DNA of 64,000 nt from CAZRZN01 sp964604565 (GTDB taxonomy: Bacteria; Pseudomonadota; Alphaproteobacteria; Rhodobacterales; Rhodobacteraceae): contig CAZRZN010000002.1 of the NCBI GenBank assembly GCA_964604565.1, positions 1 to 64,000 of the forward strand, read 5' to 3'. Every line of letters starts with the position of its first letter. Position 1 is the stretch's first letter. A model generated the notes under the pieces. That model was not told where the DNA came from, made no database searches, and worked only from the letters and a program-made list of their open reading frames with translations. This document shows, piece after piece, positions 8,787 to 17,403 of the stretch. The translations under genes were made by a program, and so were the position numbers.

Positions 8787-9079
8787 CAAGATCCTTGCGT
8801 GGTGATGATGTTTTTCTCGCCTACTAATGACATTTTTTGAAAGAAATCTAGCGTCACCTTTTCATGGTCGTGCATCCCGGGGGACCGCCAAGAAGCGAAA
8901 GGCCTGTTCCGCGCTGTCCCGTGGTCGCCCGGCGGGCACGGGGGCGCGATTGTCACAGCACCCTGCGAGAGCGCGACAGCCCGTGCGGTGCCGCTGTCTT
9001 CGCCCTGTGCCGGGCCAACCGGCCGCCGGGGGAATGGCTGTCCGCAGGACAGTTTACAAGACACCGTCGGGCATGCACG
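8787..9079. other. intergenic region upstream of the LacI-family gene
   Basis: About 290 bases between the regulator start and the OmpA-gene terminator. The AT-rich part next to the regulator (8815-8850) probably holds its promoter. I see no gene and no repeat in the remainder. Confidence 0.4.
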
Positions 9080-9114
9080 AAAAAGGCGGGCGGTGCTGTC
9101 GCACCCGCCCGCCC
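9080..9114 (-). terminator. rho-independent terminator after the OmpA-domain gene
   Basis: Read on the minus strand, a GC-rich stem of 12 pairs (GGCGGGCGGTGC at 9085-9096 with GCACCCGCCCGCC at 9101-9113, one bulged C) with loop TGTC is followed directly by five T residues (9084-9080). It lies 38 bases after the stop of the OmpA-domain gene and ends the three-gene operon. Confidence 0.85.
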
Positions 9115-9151
9115 GCAGGATTGCCGCCGTGTCAGGCCGGGGAAGCCCCTG

Positions 9152-9883
9152 TCAGTAACGGCACACGGAGCTGGCCGTCTGCAACACCGCCCCCGGCGTA
9201 TCGGGCAACCGCAGGAAGGTCACGCGACGGTTCTCCGCCGCGTTCGGATAAGCCTCATCCTTGAGCACATATTCCCCCCACCCCACCGGGTAGAGCGGCA
9301 CATTGGCATAGCCGCTTTCCAGCAGCCGCGTCACCGATGCGGCCCGCCGCAGGGAAAGATCGCAGTTGTAACCCTCGGACCCGACGGCATCGGTATGGCC
9401 GATCACCGCATAGGACGTGCCTTGGAGTGCCGGATCGTTCAATGCCGCGATGAGGCTGTCGATCTTGCCGCGCTGGTCCCCACGAACGCGGTCGCTGTCA
9501 TAATCGAACTCGATCGTGATCGCGACCGAGGGCAGGGTGACCTTGCCCGTCCTGGGCGGTTCCGGGGCGTCGTACCGGGGTGGTTCCGGCGGGGGGGCCT
9601 TACTGACGACGACCTTGTTTTCGTCAAGATCCAGAACCAGTGTCTCGAACTGAACTGCGGGCCCCGCGCTTTCAAAGGATATTCCTCCCGGATCGATGTC
9701 CACATCGGCGCAACTGGCGGCATTGGCATCAAGGAGGCAGCCGGCCATACGGTTTTGCGGCTGTGGGTCGGGTTTGAACTCGATGACCGGATCGTCCCCG
9801 GGGATGAAGATTTCGCCGCTCTGCGCATGGCCTGCCATCGGCAGACCAAGGCAGAGAGCGACGCTCAGGGTCAACTTGCGCAT
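9152..9883 (-). CDS. OmpA-family C-terminal domain protein
   Basis: This 243-residue protein starts with a signal peptide (MRKLTLSVALCLGLPMAGHA). A proline-rich middle (APPPEPPRYDAPEPPR) is followed by an OmpA/MotB-like peptidoglycan-binding domain from about residue 115 to 225. Its hallmarks are ITIEFDYDSDRV, VIGHTDAVGS, YNCDLSLRRAASV and NRRVTF. The start at 9883 is preferred because GAGGAG lies nine bases upstream; an ATG at 9892 is three codons further out. It is the last gene of an operon, 13 bases after the cytochrome/DUF4384 gene. It probably tethers the other products to peptidoglycan in the periplasm; that is inferred. Confidence 0.85.
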   Translation of the reverse strand: MRKLTLSVALCLGLPMAGHAQSGEIFIPGDDPVIEFKPDPQPQNRMAGCLLDANAASCADVDIDPGGISFESAGPAVQFETLVLDLDENKVVVSKAPPPEPPRYDAPEPPRTGKVTLPSVAITIEFDYDSDRVRGDQRGKIDSLIAALNDPALQGTSYAVIGHTDAVGSEGYNCDLSLRRAASVTRLLESGYANVPLYPVGWGEYVLKDEAYPNAAENRRVTFLRLPDTPGAVLQTASSVCRY

Positions 9884-9896
9884 CGCTCTCATCTCC

Positions 9897-12398
9897 TCAG
9901 TATTCCCGAACCATGACCGAGATCTGGGCCTTGGTCACGTCAGGATTGTGCTTGCTGACGGCGCGGTAGTCGACGCCGCTGTCGGTTTTCTTCTGGTCCT
10001 TGGCGCCGCCATTCAGATCCAGCACCAGGGTTTCGTTCACGACACTTTCGTAACGATCCTTGGAGACGGTCTTGTGTCCGGCCGAGCAGGAGACCTTGGA
10101 TGTGTCGCGGGTCACCTTGTCAATTGCCGCCTGACCGCCGTTGCAGATCGCAAGGATCGTCTCGAGGCCCGGTTCGGAGGTGCGCAGCGCCCCCTTCGGC
10201 GGAAAGACATACTGGGTGCCGCCCGGGATGACGATATCCTCAAGTCCCGGAAAGGGATAGAGCACACAGCTGTCGTGATCGTCGTCGATCGAGATCAACG
10301 TCAGGCGGCAATCGTGGCGCGGTTCGATGAAGATTCTCAGTTCATCGCCGACCTTGTAGGTGGGCCGGTCGGTGTAGACCGTCAGGTGACTCTGCGCTGC
10401 GGCGGAATGCTGCACCGGATCGTAGTCGGCGCCGTATTTCCTGGCGTCGTCATGGGTCTTGATCGGTTCATTACCCTTCACGACATAGTCGTTGCCGGTG
10501 ACCTTGTAATCGCCATCCTTCACGACAGAGGGTGTCTTGTAACCGTCATCCTTGACCACGACGACCTTCTTCGCAGGCGGCTCATAGTCGGTGTCCTTGA
10601 CCACCTGCTTGATCGAATGGGACAGGTCGGCCGTAACGACATAGTCTGTCTTGTAGGGGCGGTAGTCGGTCAGCGTGTCGAGCAGGACCGGATAGGCCGC
10701 AGTCCATTCGTCCCGCGCGATGGGTGAGACGTCCAGACGTGTCAGAAGACCGGCCATGTCCCGTGTGGCAAAGGCCATGCGCGAGCGCAGCGCGTCCGAG
10801 GTCAGACCGAGTTCGTTGGCCGCCTGGTCGAAGTCGATGAAGTAATCGACGTGATAGACGAACAGACCGCGCACGGGTTCCAGACCGGCAACCTTGGTGT
10901 CCGGTTCGATCCCCGCCTGGTCCAGCGTGTTGAGGAAATCCTCCATGTCGCGCTGGAAATACTCGTTGACGACATCCTTGCCCGGATAGATCGCGTCGAT
11001 TGTCTGCCGCGCCGAGGACGGCAGGGCCAGGTTGTTCAGCGCGACCTCCCGCACCGAGTCATCGTTGAAGCGCATTCCCTTGACGTGGCAGGAGATGCAG
11101 GAGATGCCGTTGACGACCTCACCGGTGCCATCGGGATAGTCCGTGTCGCGCACGATCGACGTCGGGCCGACGTTCAGACGCTCCCCATCGGCGGTGTTGA
11201 GATAGTAGGCGTGAAACCCGTTCGGCAGGGTAAAGATCGACTCGCCCCCATCATGTTCGAAAGCCAGGTCGGGACCGTAGGCCTCGATCGGGCCCAGCGG
11301 ATATTCGAAAAAGCTCTGTCTGCCCTGTGACCCGGCAAAGTCATAGGACGTCCAGAAAAAGCCTGTTCCCATGGGGTGACGTTCGATGAGACGATTGTGC
11401 GTGGAGACGCCCGAGTCCTGAAAGCCGGCGCGCACGACCTGCTCGTTCAGGATGTTCTTGGCCATGTCGATGCCCAGCTTGGCCTCCAAACCCGCGACGG
11501 TGTCCGGCAGACCCAGCATGTCATAGTAGAGGGGCGAAACGGACGCGGTCGCCGTAAACCAGTCGGCGCGGATCACGGGAACCTGCGTCCCGGCGAGGTT
11601 TTGCAGCGATCCGAGATACGGATCGGTATCGCTCTGCATGGCATAGGGATATTCCGCTTCGAGGTAGCCCCATGTTTCATGCGTCCAGTCGAGATCCGGC
11701 AAGAAGACGCGCAGCAGCACGCCATGGTCATCGACCTTTTCGAACTTGTAGATGTTCGGGTTCCAGCTGAGCGCGTTCAGCAGCTTGACCGTGGCCGCCA
11801 GATACCCTTGATAGTTTTCATCGGTGACTTCGGGATCGTTCCACATCGGCCGCATCGAGATATAGCGGATGCGGTCGCGGCGGTTCGTCGGCTGGCTTTG
11901 CAGATCGGTATGGGCCATGGCATACATATCGGCCAGCGAGATGAACTTGCGTGGTTCGGGCGCGGTTTCACCCAGCGCGACGATCCAGTCCTCAAGCTGC
12001 TTCAATTCGGTCTCGTCCGGCACGCAATCGGGGTCCCAGCAGTTGTCGGGCATGGCGGGGGCGCCGCCGGTGATCACCTGATAGAGCTTGGATTTGGTCG
12101 GATCGCCCAGAATGACCAGCTTGGGGTCCTGGGCCAGACGGCGCAGGTCAAGCACATGCCCGAAGCCGGCCTTTGGCTTGTCCAGACCGTCGCCCAGAGC
12201 CCCCTGCTGGTGGCAGTCCGCGCAATATTTCTGCAACACGCCGTAGGCGGCGGTTTCATACTCCGTCGCGTCGGCGGGCAGGCTGTAGTCGAGGTCTTCG
12301 GCAACGACAAGCTTGCTCTGGTCCTGAGCCATCGCTGGAAGGGCGAAGGCGGTCGACAGGGCGACGACGCTCACCTTCATCAGATCATGTGGTTTCAT
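9897..12398 (-). CDS. exported diheme cytochrome-like protein with DUF4384 domain
   Basis: This 833-residue exported protein has a signal peptide ending near PAMAQD (residue 25). Two heme-attachment motifs are seen: CADCH at 59-63, with a possible axial methionine in GGAPAMPDN (M116), and CISCH at 434-438. Between them is a long domain I do not recognise. Residues about 578-660 form a valine/lysine/tyrosine-rich linker with three VVKD-x-[DG]-Y repeats. Residues about 672-765 resemble DUF4384 (LTVYTDRPTYKVGDELRIFI). A good AAAGGAG ribosome site precedes the ATG. It lies 42 bases after the protease gene and 13 before the OmpA-domain gene. It could be a periplasmic redox or sensor protein; no activity can be assigned. 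Confidence 0.75.
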   Translation of the reverse strand: MKPHDLMKVSVVALSTAFALPAMAQDQSKLVVAEDLDYSLPADATEYETAAYGVLQKYCADCHQQGALGDGLDKPKAGFGHVLDLRRLAQDPKLVILGDPTKSKLYQVITGGAPAMPDNCWDPDCVPDETELKQLEDWIVALGETAPEPRKFISLADMYAMAHTDLQSQPTNRRDRIRYISMRPMWNDPEVTDENYQGYLAATVKLLNALSWNPNIYKFEKVDDHGVLLRVFLPDLDWTHETWGYLEAEYPYAMQSDTDPYLGSLQNLAGTQVPVIRADWFTATASVSPLYYDMLGLPDTVAGLEAKLGIDMAKNILNEQVVRAGFQDSGVSTHNRLIERHPMGTGFFWTSYDFAGSQGRQSFFEYPLGPIEAYGPDLAFEHDGGESIFTLPNGFHAYYLNTADGERLNVGPTSIVRDTDYPDGTGEVVNGISCISCHVKGMRFNDDSVREVALNNLALPSSARQTIDAIYPGKDVVNEYFQRDMEDFLNTLDQAGIEPDTKVAGLEPVRGLFVYHVDYFIDFDQAANELGLTSDALRSRMAFATRDMAGLLTRLDVSPIARDEWTAAYPVLLDTLTDYRPYKTDYVVTADLSHSIKQVVKDTDYEPPAKKVVVVKDDGYKTPSVVKDGDYKVTGNDYVVKGNEPIKTHDDARKYGADYDPVQHSAAAQSHLTVYTDRPTYKVGDELRIFIEPRHDCRLTLISIDDDHDSCVLYPFPGLEDIVIPGGTQYVFPPKGALRTSEPGLETILAICNGGQAAIDKVTRDTSKVSCSAGHKTVSKDRYESVVNETLVLDLNGGAKDQKKTDSGVDYRAVSKHNPDVTKAQISVMVREY

Positions 12399-12440
12399 CT
12401 CATTATCTCCTTTGAAAGGGCGTTTGGTTTGGAATTCTGA

Positions 12441-14327
12441 TTACCGGCACTGGATTGATAGATATTTTTTCGAGGCCCAGCCGGTCACACCGCCGGAGCC
12501 GCGATAGGGATTCATGCATTGCCCGGAGAGGCAGCGGATCTGCGCCCAGTTGCCGCTCTGGTTCAGCACCTGAAGGGTGTCGCCGAGATACGTCTCGGAG
12601 ATGATCCGACCGCGGGTGCTGGCCTGCGTCCGGATGTTCAGAAACCCCGAGCCGTCCGCACGCGTGCGGTTGCTGTAGCGGTTCAGGTTGACGACCTGCG
12701 CCCGGCATTGTGGCGAAGGTTGCGTCCGGGGCTTGTTCGAGGTCAGGTAGCGGTCCGAAACCCAGCCCGTCTGGCCATTGGAAAGGCGGATGTTGGACCA
12801 GTCGTCGCGCCGGTCCATCACTGAAACCTTGGTGGCAAAGTTGATCGTCGTGATGACGCCAAATTGCGTTCCCGGGCCGCCCCGCACGTTCAGGTTGTCC
12901 GTTCCGGTGACATACATATCATAGGATGGGCGGGGTGCGGGCTTTGGCGCGGGTGCGACGGGGGTCATCAGATCGGTGATGCGTTCGATCACGACGCGGG
13001 CGATGCAATCCTCATCGGCGCCGCACCGGTCGCGGGTGCCGAGGCGCCAGCTTCCCTGTTCGGCGGAGGTGACAGGCCGGGCCGGATCGGCGTAGGCGCG
13101 TTCCATTTCTTCGTCGAGACCGGCCAGATAGCGGCTGCCGCATATCGCGCGCTCTGTCGGGGTCAGGCGGCCGTTGTCGCACCACGGGCGCAGGGGGTCC
13201 GCTACCTGCGGTTCCTCCGGCGGTGGCGGGGGCGTATTGTCAACCACGGCGCTGCATTCGCGGGCAATGTAGGACTTGGCGAGGATTGCATAGGTGTGGT
13301 CGCCGCAGACCTCCAGATATGCCTCGTAGGCAAAGCATTGGGCGAAATCCTTCGCCTCGTCGAAGAGGGCATCGCACATGGTCAACGCGCTTTCGTCGTC
13401 TCCCGGCTCCGGCGGGCGGATCGGGTCGTCGTCCTGTTGCGGGTCGGGGGCGGGTTCGTTTACGTCCGGCGTGACGGGTTGAGGGCCGGACGTAGCCTTC
13501 AGCACCTTGGAGTCGGCAAGGATGTCCGACATCGGGATGGCATAGTTTACGGCGTCCCGGCTGGAGCCGGCGTGGTGAAGCCCCACGACTTGCTGCAAGC
13601 CCGCGTCGATCACGGGGGAACCCGAATTGCCCGGCAGAGTATCGCATGTGTGCAGCAATTGCCGGTTCGACAGGGCCGGGCTGTTGGCGCGACACTTCTC
13701 CCGGCTGATGCGCTGGGCCTCGCCCATCGGATGGCCGATCACCCAGTAGGGGTCGTTGTCATTTGCGATATTGGCGCTCAGTTCCAGCTTGCCGAAGTCG
13801 GCGGAGGGATCGCCGATCACCTCCAGCACTGAATAGTCCAGCGGCTTGGATGTCTCGACCGGCGTGGGGATGACGGTGTAGCGGCGGGTGCCTTCCTCCA
13901 CGCCGGTCTGCCGGTAGCCAGCGATGAACATGACGGAATCGATCCGCGTGGCGCCAGCGCGCTCATTCTCGAGGATGCCGGGAACGCAATGGTTGTTCGT
14001 CAGGATATGTTTTTCATCCACGATGAAGGCGGTGCAGGGATAGACGCCGGTGTCGGTCAGGATATCAAGCCGGCCCACGGCCAGCCCCATCCTGGAAAAG
14101 ACGCTTTGCGTGGAATAGTTCAGGATTGGTTCGTTGTTGTAATCGCCGATGGCAAGTTCGAAATTGATGTCGCCACTCGCACTTGCCGCCTGGTCGCGGT
14201 TAAGCACGACCTGCCCAAAACTCGATCTGTCGAACCCGACGAAGTCCTGCGCCAAGGCAGGAGACGGCGCAGTGCCCGTCAGTCCGATCGAGGCGATCAG
14301 GGTTGCCAGTGAAGCAGCGAGACGCAC
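12441..14327 (-). CDS. secreted trypsin-like serine protease with LprI-like and SH3 domains
   Basis: A GTG start at 14327, preceded by AAGAAGG, gives 628 residues with a signal peptide (about 1-27, ending PALA). The trypsin-like domain (about 80-275) shows the full triad: H113 in LTNNHC, D164 in KPLDYS and S235 in LPGNSGSP. A cysteine-containing segment follows. Residues about 382-452 resemble the LprI/DUF1311 lysozyme-inhibitor-like family (LTPTERAICGSRYLAGLDEE). Two bacterial SH3-like domains (about 472-528, LNVRGGPGTQFG; about 545-626) end the protein. It is the first gene of an operon with the cytochrome/DUF4384 and OmpA-domain genes. A longer in-frame extension to 14762 exists but lacks a signal-peptide start. 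Confidence 0.85.
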   Translation of the reverse strand: MRLAASLATLIASIGLTGTAPSPALAQDFVGFDRSSFGQVVLNRDQAASASGDINFELAIGDYNNEPILNYSTQSVFSRMGLAVGRLDILTDTGVYPCTAFIVDEKHILTNNHCVPGILENERAGATRIDSVMFIAGYRQTGVEEGTRRYTVIPTPVETSKPLDYSVLEVIGDPSADFGKLELSANIANDNDPYWVIGHPMGEAQRISREKCRANSPALSNRQLLHTCDTLPGNSGSPVIDAGLQQVVGLHHAGSSRDAVNYAIPMSDILADSKVLKATSGPQPVTPDVNEPAPDPQQDDDPIRPPEPGDDESALTMCDALFDEAKDFAQCFAYEAYLEVCGDHTYAILAKSYIARECSAVVDNTPPPPPEEPQVADPLRPWCDNGRLTPTERAICGSRYLAGLDEEMERAYADPARPVTSAEQGSWRLGTRDRCGADEDCIARVVIERITDLMTPVAPAPKPAPRPSYDMYVTGTDNLNVRGGPGTQFGVITTINFATKVSVMDRRDDWSNIRLSNGQTGWVSDRYLTSNKPRTQPSPQCRAQVVNLNRYSNRTRADGSGFLNIRTQASTRGRIISETYLGDTLQVLNQSGNWAQIRCLSGQCMNPYRGSGGVTGWASKKYLSIQCR

Positions 14328-14619
14328 GATAGGATCCCTTCTTGAAAAGATAAAAATCAACCTCGGATCATGTTGGGTCAGAAGTGGCTGTTCCGTCAAC
14401 GCGGGAAAACCCGACCCCGTCGCGCCAAAGGGTTTGGTTGCTCCGATAATCGGGCCGTTTCGCGGAATGCGGGGTATCGGGCTGGTGCCTGCCACGTGGT
14501 TTCGGGCCGCCCCCATCTGGAATGCGCGGTCAATATCTTCGAGGGGCCGTTTATCCGGGTGACGGCAACGTGCGATGGTCATGGTGGAAGGCGGTCCGCC
14601 ACATTGGGAGGCGTTCCTT

Positions 14620-15348
14620 TTACAGGACGCGCGAGAGAAAGGCGCGGGTACGCTCCTGTTGGGGATGAACAAAGACCTGTTCGGGCCTGCCGGATTCGAG
14701 GATGCGGCCCGCGTGAAGAAAACAGACCGTATCGGCCAGTTCCCGGGCAAAACCCATCTCATGCGTGGCGAGCACCATGGTCATGCCCTCGGCGCGCAGC
14801 TGGCGCAGAACGTCCAGCACCTCGCCCACCAGTTCCGGATCCAGCGCCGACGTGATCTCGTCGAACAACATGATCTGGGGCTGCATCGCCAGGGCCCGGA
14901 TGATGGCGACGCGCTGCTGCTGTCCGCCCGAGAGCTGGTCGGGGTAGTGATGCATACGGTCGGCAAGGCCGAAGCGCGCGAAAAGGGTGGTGACGCGCGG
15001 CTCCATCTCCTCGCGGCTTTGACGGTGGATGCGGCGCGGCGCAAGCATGGCGTTTTCCAGCGCGCTCATATGCGGAAAGAGGTTGTAGCTTTGAAATACG
15101 GTGCCGATGCGCTGGCGCACCCGCTGCGGGTCGTAGCCCGGTTCCGATATGTCGATGCCATCCAGTTCGATCCGGCCATCGTCAATCGGTTCGAGCAGAT
15201 TCATGCAGCGCAGGAGCGTGGATTTGCCCGAGCCGGATGCGCCGATGAGACAGATCATCTGGCCTGAGGTCACTGTCAGATCGATGCCACGGAGCACCGG
15301 ATTGGTGCCAAAGCTCTTGTGGACGTCGGTGAGGATCAAGGTTGGCAT
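14620..15348 (-). CDS. amino-acid ABC transporter ATP-binding protein
   Basis: This 242-residue ATPase of the polar amino-acid (GlnQ/HisP) type powers uptake through the adjacent permease. Walker A is GASGSGKS near residue 36, the signature is LSGGQQQRVA near 138, Walker B is IMLFDEITSALD, and the switch histidine lies in ATHEMGFA. Length is typical. It follows the permease gene by three bases and the operon runs binding protein, permease, ATPase on the minus strand. The substrate cannot be read from this subunit. Confidence 0.92.
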   Translation of the reverse strand: MPTLILTDVHKSFGTNPVLRGIDLTVTSGQMICLIGASGSGKSTLLRCMNLLEPIDDGRIELDGIDISEPGYDPQRVRQRIGTVFQSYNLFPHMSALENAMLAPRRIHRQSREEMEPRVTTLFARFGLADRMHHYPDQLSGGQQQRVAIIRALAMQPQIMLFDEITSALDPELVGEVLDVLRQLRAEGMTMVLATHEMGFARELADTVCFLHAGRILESGRPEQVFVHPQQERTRAFLSRVL

Positions 15349-15351
15349 GGA

Positions 15352-16164
15352 TCAGCTGCGGGCCTGTCGTTGTCGGTTCATCAGGTGATCGGCGTAGCGC
15401 GTGGCGGGAATGGTGATGGCGAGAAAGATCAATGCTGCGCCCACATAGGGTGTGAAATTCGCAAGAAGAGACTTGTAGACGCCGGCCTGGCGGAAGATTT
15501 CAACCGGGCCGATGAAAGACAAGAGCGCGACATCCTTTTGCAACGCGATGAAGAGATTCATGTTGGCCGGGACCACGCGGCGGATCGCCTGTGGCAGGAT
15601 CACGAACCGCATGGTATCCGAGGACGACAGCCCTAGCGACAGCGCAGCCGCGCGCTGGCTGTCATGGATCGACTCGATGCCCGAGCGGATGACCTCTGCC
15701 ACATAGGCGGCGTAGACGAGGATCAGCGCCAGCGATCCCCAGATGTAGGGCGAATTCCACGGCCGCGGCAGGCCGAGGCCCGGCACGCCGAAGCCGATGA
15801 GATAGATCACGAGGATCACCGGAAGGCCGCGAAAGATGTCGGTATAGAGGATCGCCAGAAGTTTGACCGGGTAGAGCGCTGGCGTGCGCAGGTCGCGGGC
15901 AATCGCCACCGCAAGACCGAGAGCGGCAATGAGTGGCGCGCACCATGCGAAGATGGCGATGTCCAGCAGGAAGGCGTTGAGCAGCCCGGGGAAGGTTCTT
16001 GCGAAGATCTCGGCATTGAAGAAACTGCGCTGGACCGCATCCCAGCCCGGCGCCATAGGCACCAGCACGATGATCGCCACAAGCACTGCCCCGGTTGATG
16101 AGGCGGCAATCAGGTTGGCGCGGCGGCGCTGGCGGGATTCGAATATCTGGCGGCGGCTGGGCAT
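15352..16164 (-). CDS. amino-acid ABC transporter permease
   Basis: This 270-residue inner-membrane permease of the HisM/GlnP family has about five hydrophobic segments. The first is at residues 18-37 and the last, LIFLAITIPATRYAD, is near the C-terminus. The EAA-type cytoplasmic loop that contacts the ATPase reads RAAALSLGLSSSDTMRFVIL. MPSRRQIF at 16164 is the best start, because upstream codons in the same frame run through the repeat-rich spacer. Only one permease gene is present, so it would act as a homodimer. It lies between the binding protein (125 bases upstream) and the ATPase. Confidence 0.9.
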   Translation of the reverse strand: MPSRRQIFESRQRRRANLIAASSTGAVLVAIIVLVPMAPGWDAVQRSFFNAEIFARTFPGLLNAFLLDIAIFAWCAPLIAALGLAVAIARDLRTPALYPVKLLAILYTDIFRGLPVILVIYLIGFGVPGLGLPRPWNSPYIWGSLALILVYAAYVAEVIRSGIESIHDSQRAAALSLGLSSSDTMRFVILPQAIRRVVPANMNLFIALQKDVALLSFIGPVEIFRQAGVYKSLLANFTPYVGAALIFLAITIPATRYADHLMNRQRQARS

Positions 16165-16198
16165 GGGTCCTGCAGGTTTGCGGATGAGTGTCGGGGAA

Positions 16199-16255
16199 GG
16201 GGGCTCTGCCCCCGTCCCTGCGGGACTCCCCCGGAGTATTGGAAGAGAGAAGAAG
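16199..16255. repeat. composite dispersed repeat: GGGGGC hairpin plus GAGTATT arm
   Basis: A short inverted repeat, GGGGGCTCTGCCCCC (16199-16213), is followed by a single repeat arm, GAGTATT-GGAA-GAGAGAAGAAG (16234-16255). The same pairing, in mirrored order, occurs at 47424-47505. It lies in the spacer between the binding-protein and permease genes of the amino-acid transporter, where it may damp downstream expression. Confidence 0.65.
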
Positions 16256-16289
16256 CCCAATGCCCGGGCTGTCTCACCCCGGTCCGGGT

Positions 16290-17105
16290 TTACTGGATGA
16301 CGGGGACACCGGTGGCATCTTGAAGCCACATGGCCTCGATTTCGGCGAGGGTGCCGTTGTCTGTCAGCGTGCTCAGCGCAGCGTCGACGCAGGATTTCAA
16401 GGGGTTGCCCTCTTCCATCAGGAGACCGAATTGATCGGGGTTGGCGCTGCGCCCCGGGGGAAATTGTCCAAGGACAACACCATTTTCGAGCACCACGGCC
16501 GAGAGGTAGAGGGCCGTGGGCAGGTCGAACAAGGCAGCGTCGATCTGGCCCGCCTGCATGGCGGCCGTGACGTCCACGTTGTCGCCGTAGAGCATCGGGG
16601 ATTTTTCGGGGGCGATCAACTCCGACAGCATTGGCACAGCGGTGGTGTTGGCATCGGCACCCCAGAGGAGAGTCTTCAGGCTGGTCACGGTGGGCCGGGC
16701 GCCGGCATCGACAACCGGTTGCGTGGTCAGAACGGCCATCGCCGAACTGTAATAGGGCAGCGAAAAATCGACCACCTGATCGCGCGCCTCGGTGATCGAG
16801 AATTGCTGCATGTTCACGTCGAAATTCTTGGCGCCGGGTTGGATCGACTGATCGAAGGACGTGCGCACCCAGGTCACCTGATCGGCGGCAAACCCCATCT
16901 CCGCGGCGACGGCGTAAGCGACGGCCGCTTCGAAGCCTTTGCCGCTTTCTGGGGAATCGTCCAGGACCCACGGATAATATGCCGGATTGCCGGTTGCGAT
17001 GGTCAGTGTCCCCTCGGTCAGCGTCTTTCCCGCAGCACAGTCAGTCTGGGCGACTGCCGCGCCGGCGAGCGCGCAGGCCAGCGCGGTGGTGGTCAGCATT
17101 TTCAT
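16290..17105 (-). CDS. amino-acid ABC transporter substrate-binding protein
   Basis: This 271-residue periplasmic protein starts with a signal peptide (MKMLTTTALACALAGAAVAQ). It has the solute-binding family 3 pattern: LTIATGNPAYYPW near the mature N-terminus, GFEAAVAYAVAAEMGF, and DVNMQQFSITEARDQVVDFSLPYY-type core segments. It would capture an amino acid or related solute for the downstream permease and ATPase. It is the first gene of that minus-strand operon and is separated from the permease by a repeat-containing spacer. Specificity is not clear from the sequence. Confidence 0.9.
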   Translation of the reverse strand: MKMLTTTALACALAGAAVAQTDCAAGKTLTEGTLTIATGNPAYYPWVLDDSPESGKGFEAAVAYAVAAEMGFAADQVTWVRTSFDQSIQPGAKNFDVNMQQFSITEARDQVVDFSLPYYSSAMAVLTTQPVVDAGARPTVTSLKTLLWGADANTTAVPMLSELIAPEKSPMLYGDNVDVTAAMQAGQIDAALFDLPTALYLSAVVLENGVVLGQFPPGRSANPDQFGLLMEEGNPLKSCVDAALSTLTDNGTLAEIEAMWLQDATGVPVIQ

Positions 17106-17403
17106 CGGACATTCCTTGTCGGTTGAAGCTTGTCCGCAGCTTTGCGCCGGGCGCCGGACTTGTCAATTTGGCCAGTGCGACGGGCTGCGGTTTCCATCCG
17201 CGACCCCAGGGTGCGTGGCTGTCAGCAGCACGGTTCGGCGGTGGATGGGGATTGTTCTGGCAGGTCGGCGTTTGAGAGGAATGCGGCCGCGCGGCAAGGA
17301 GGTGACGAACCGGCAGATCCTGTGTGCTCCACGTGACTGAATATCGTCTGACCGGCCCATCTGTCGGGGCTTTTGGCCCAGGATGCGGGGGCGCCTTGAG
17401 CTG

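Noticed and set aside
15352..16971. Long 539-codon version of the amino-acid permease
   Set aside because: The extension reads out of frame through the substrate-binding protein gene and the repeat; the family N-terminus starts at 16164.
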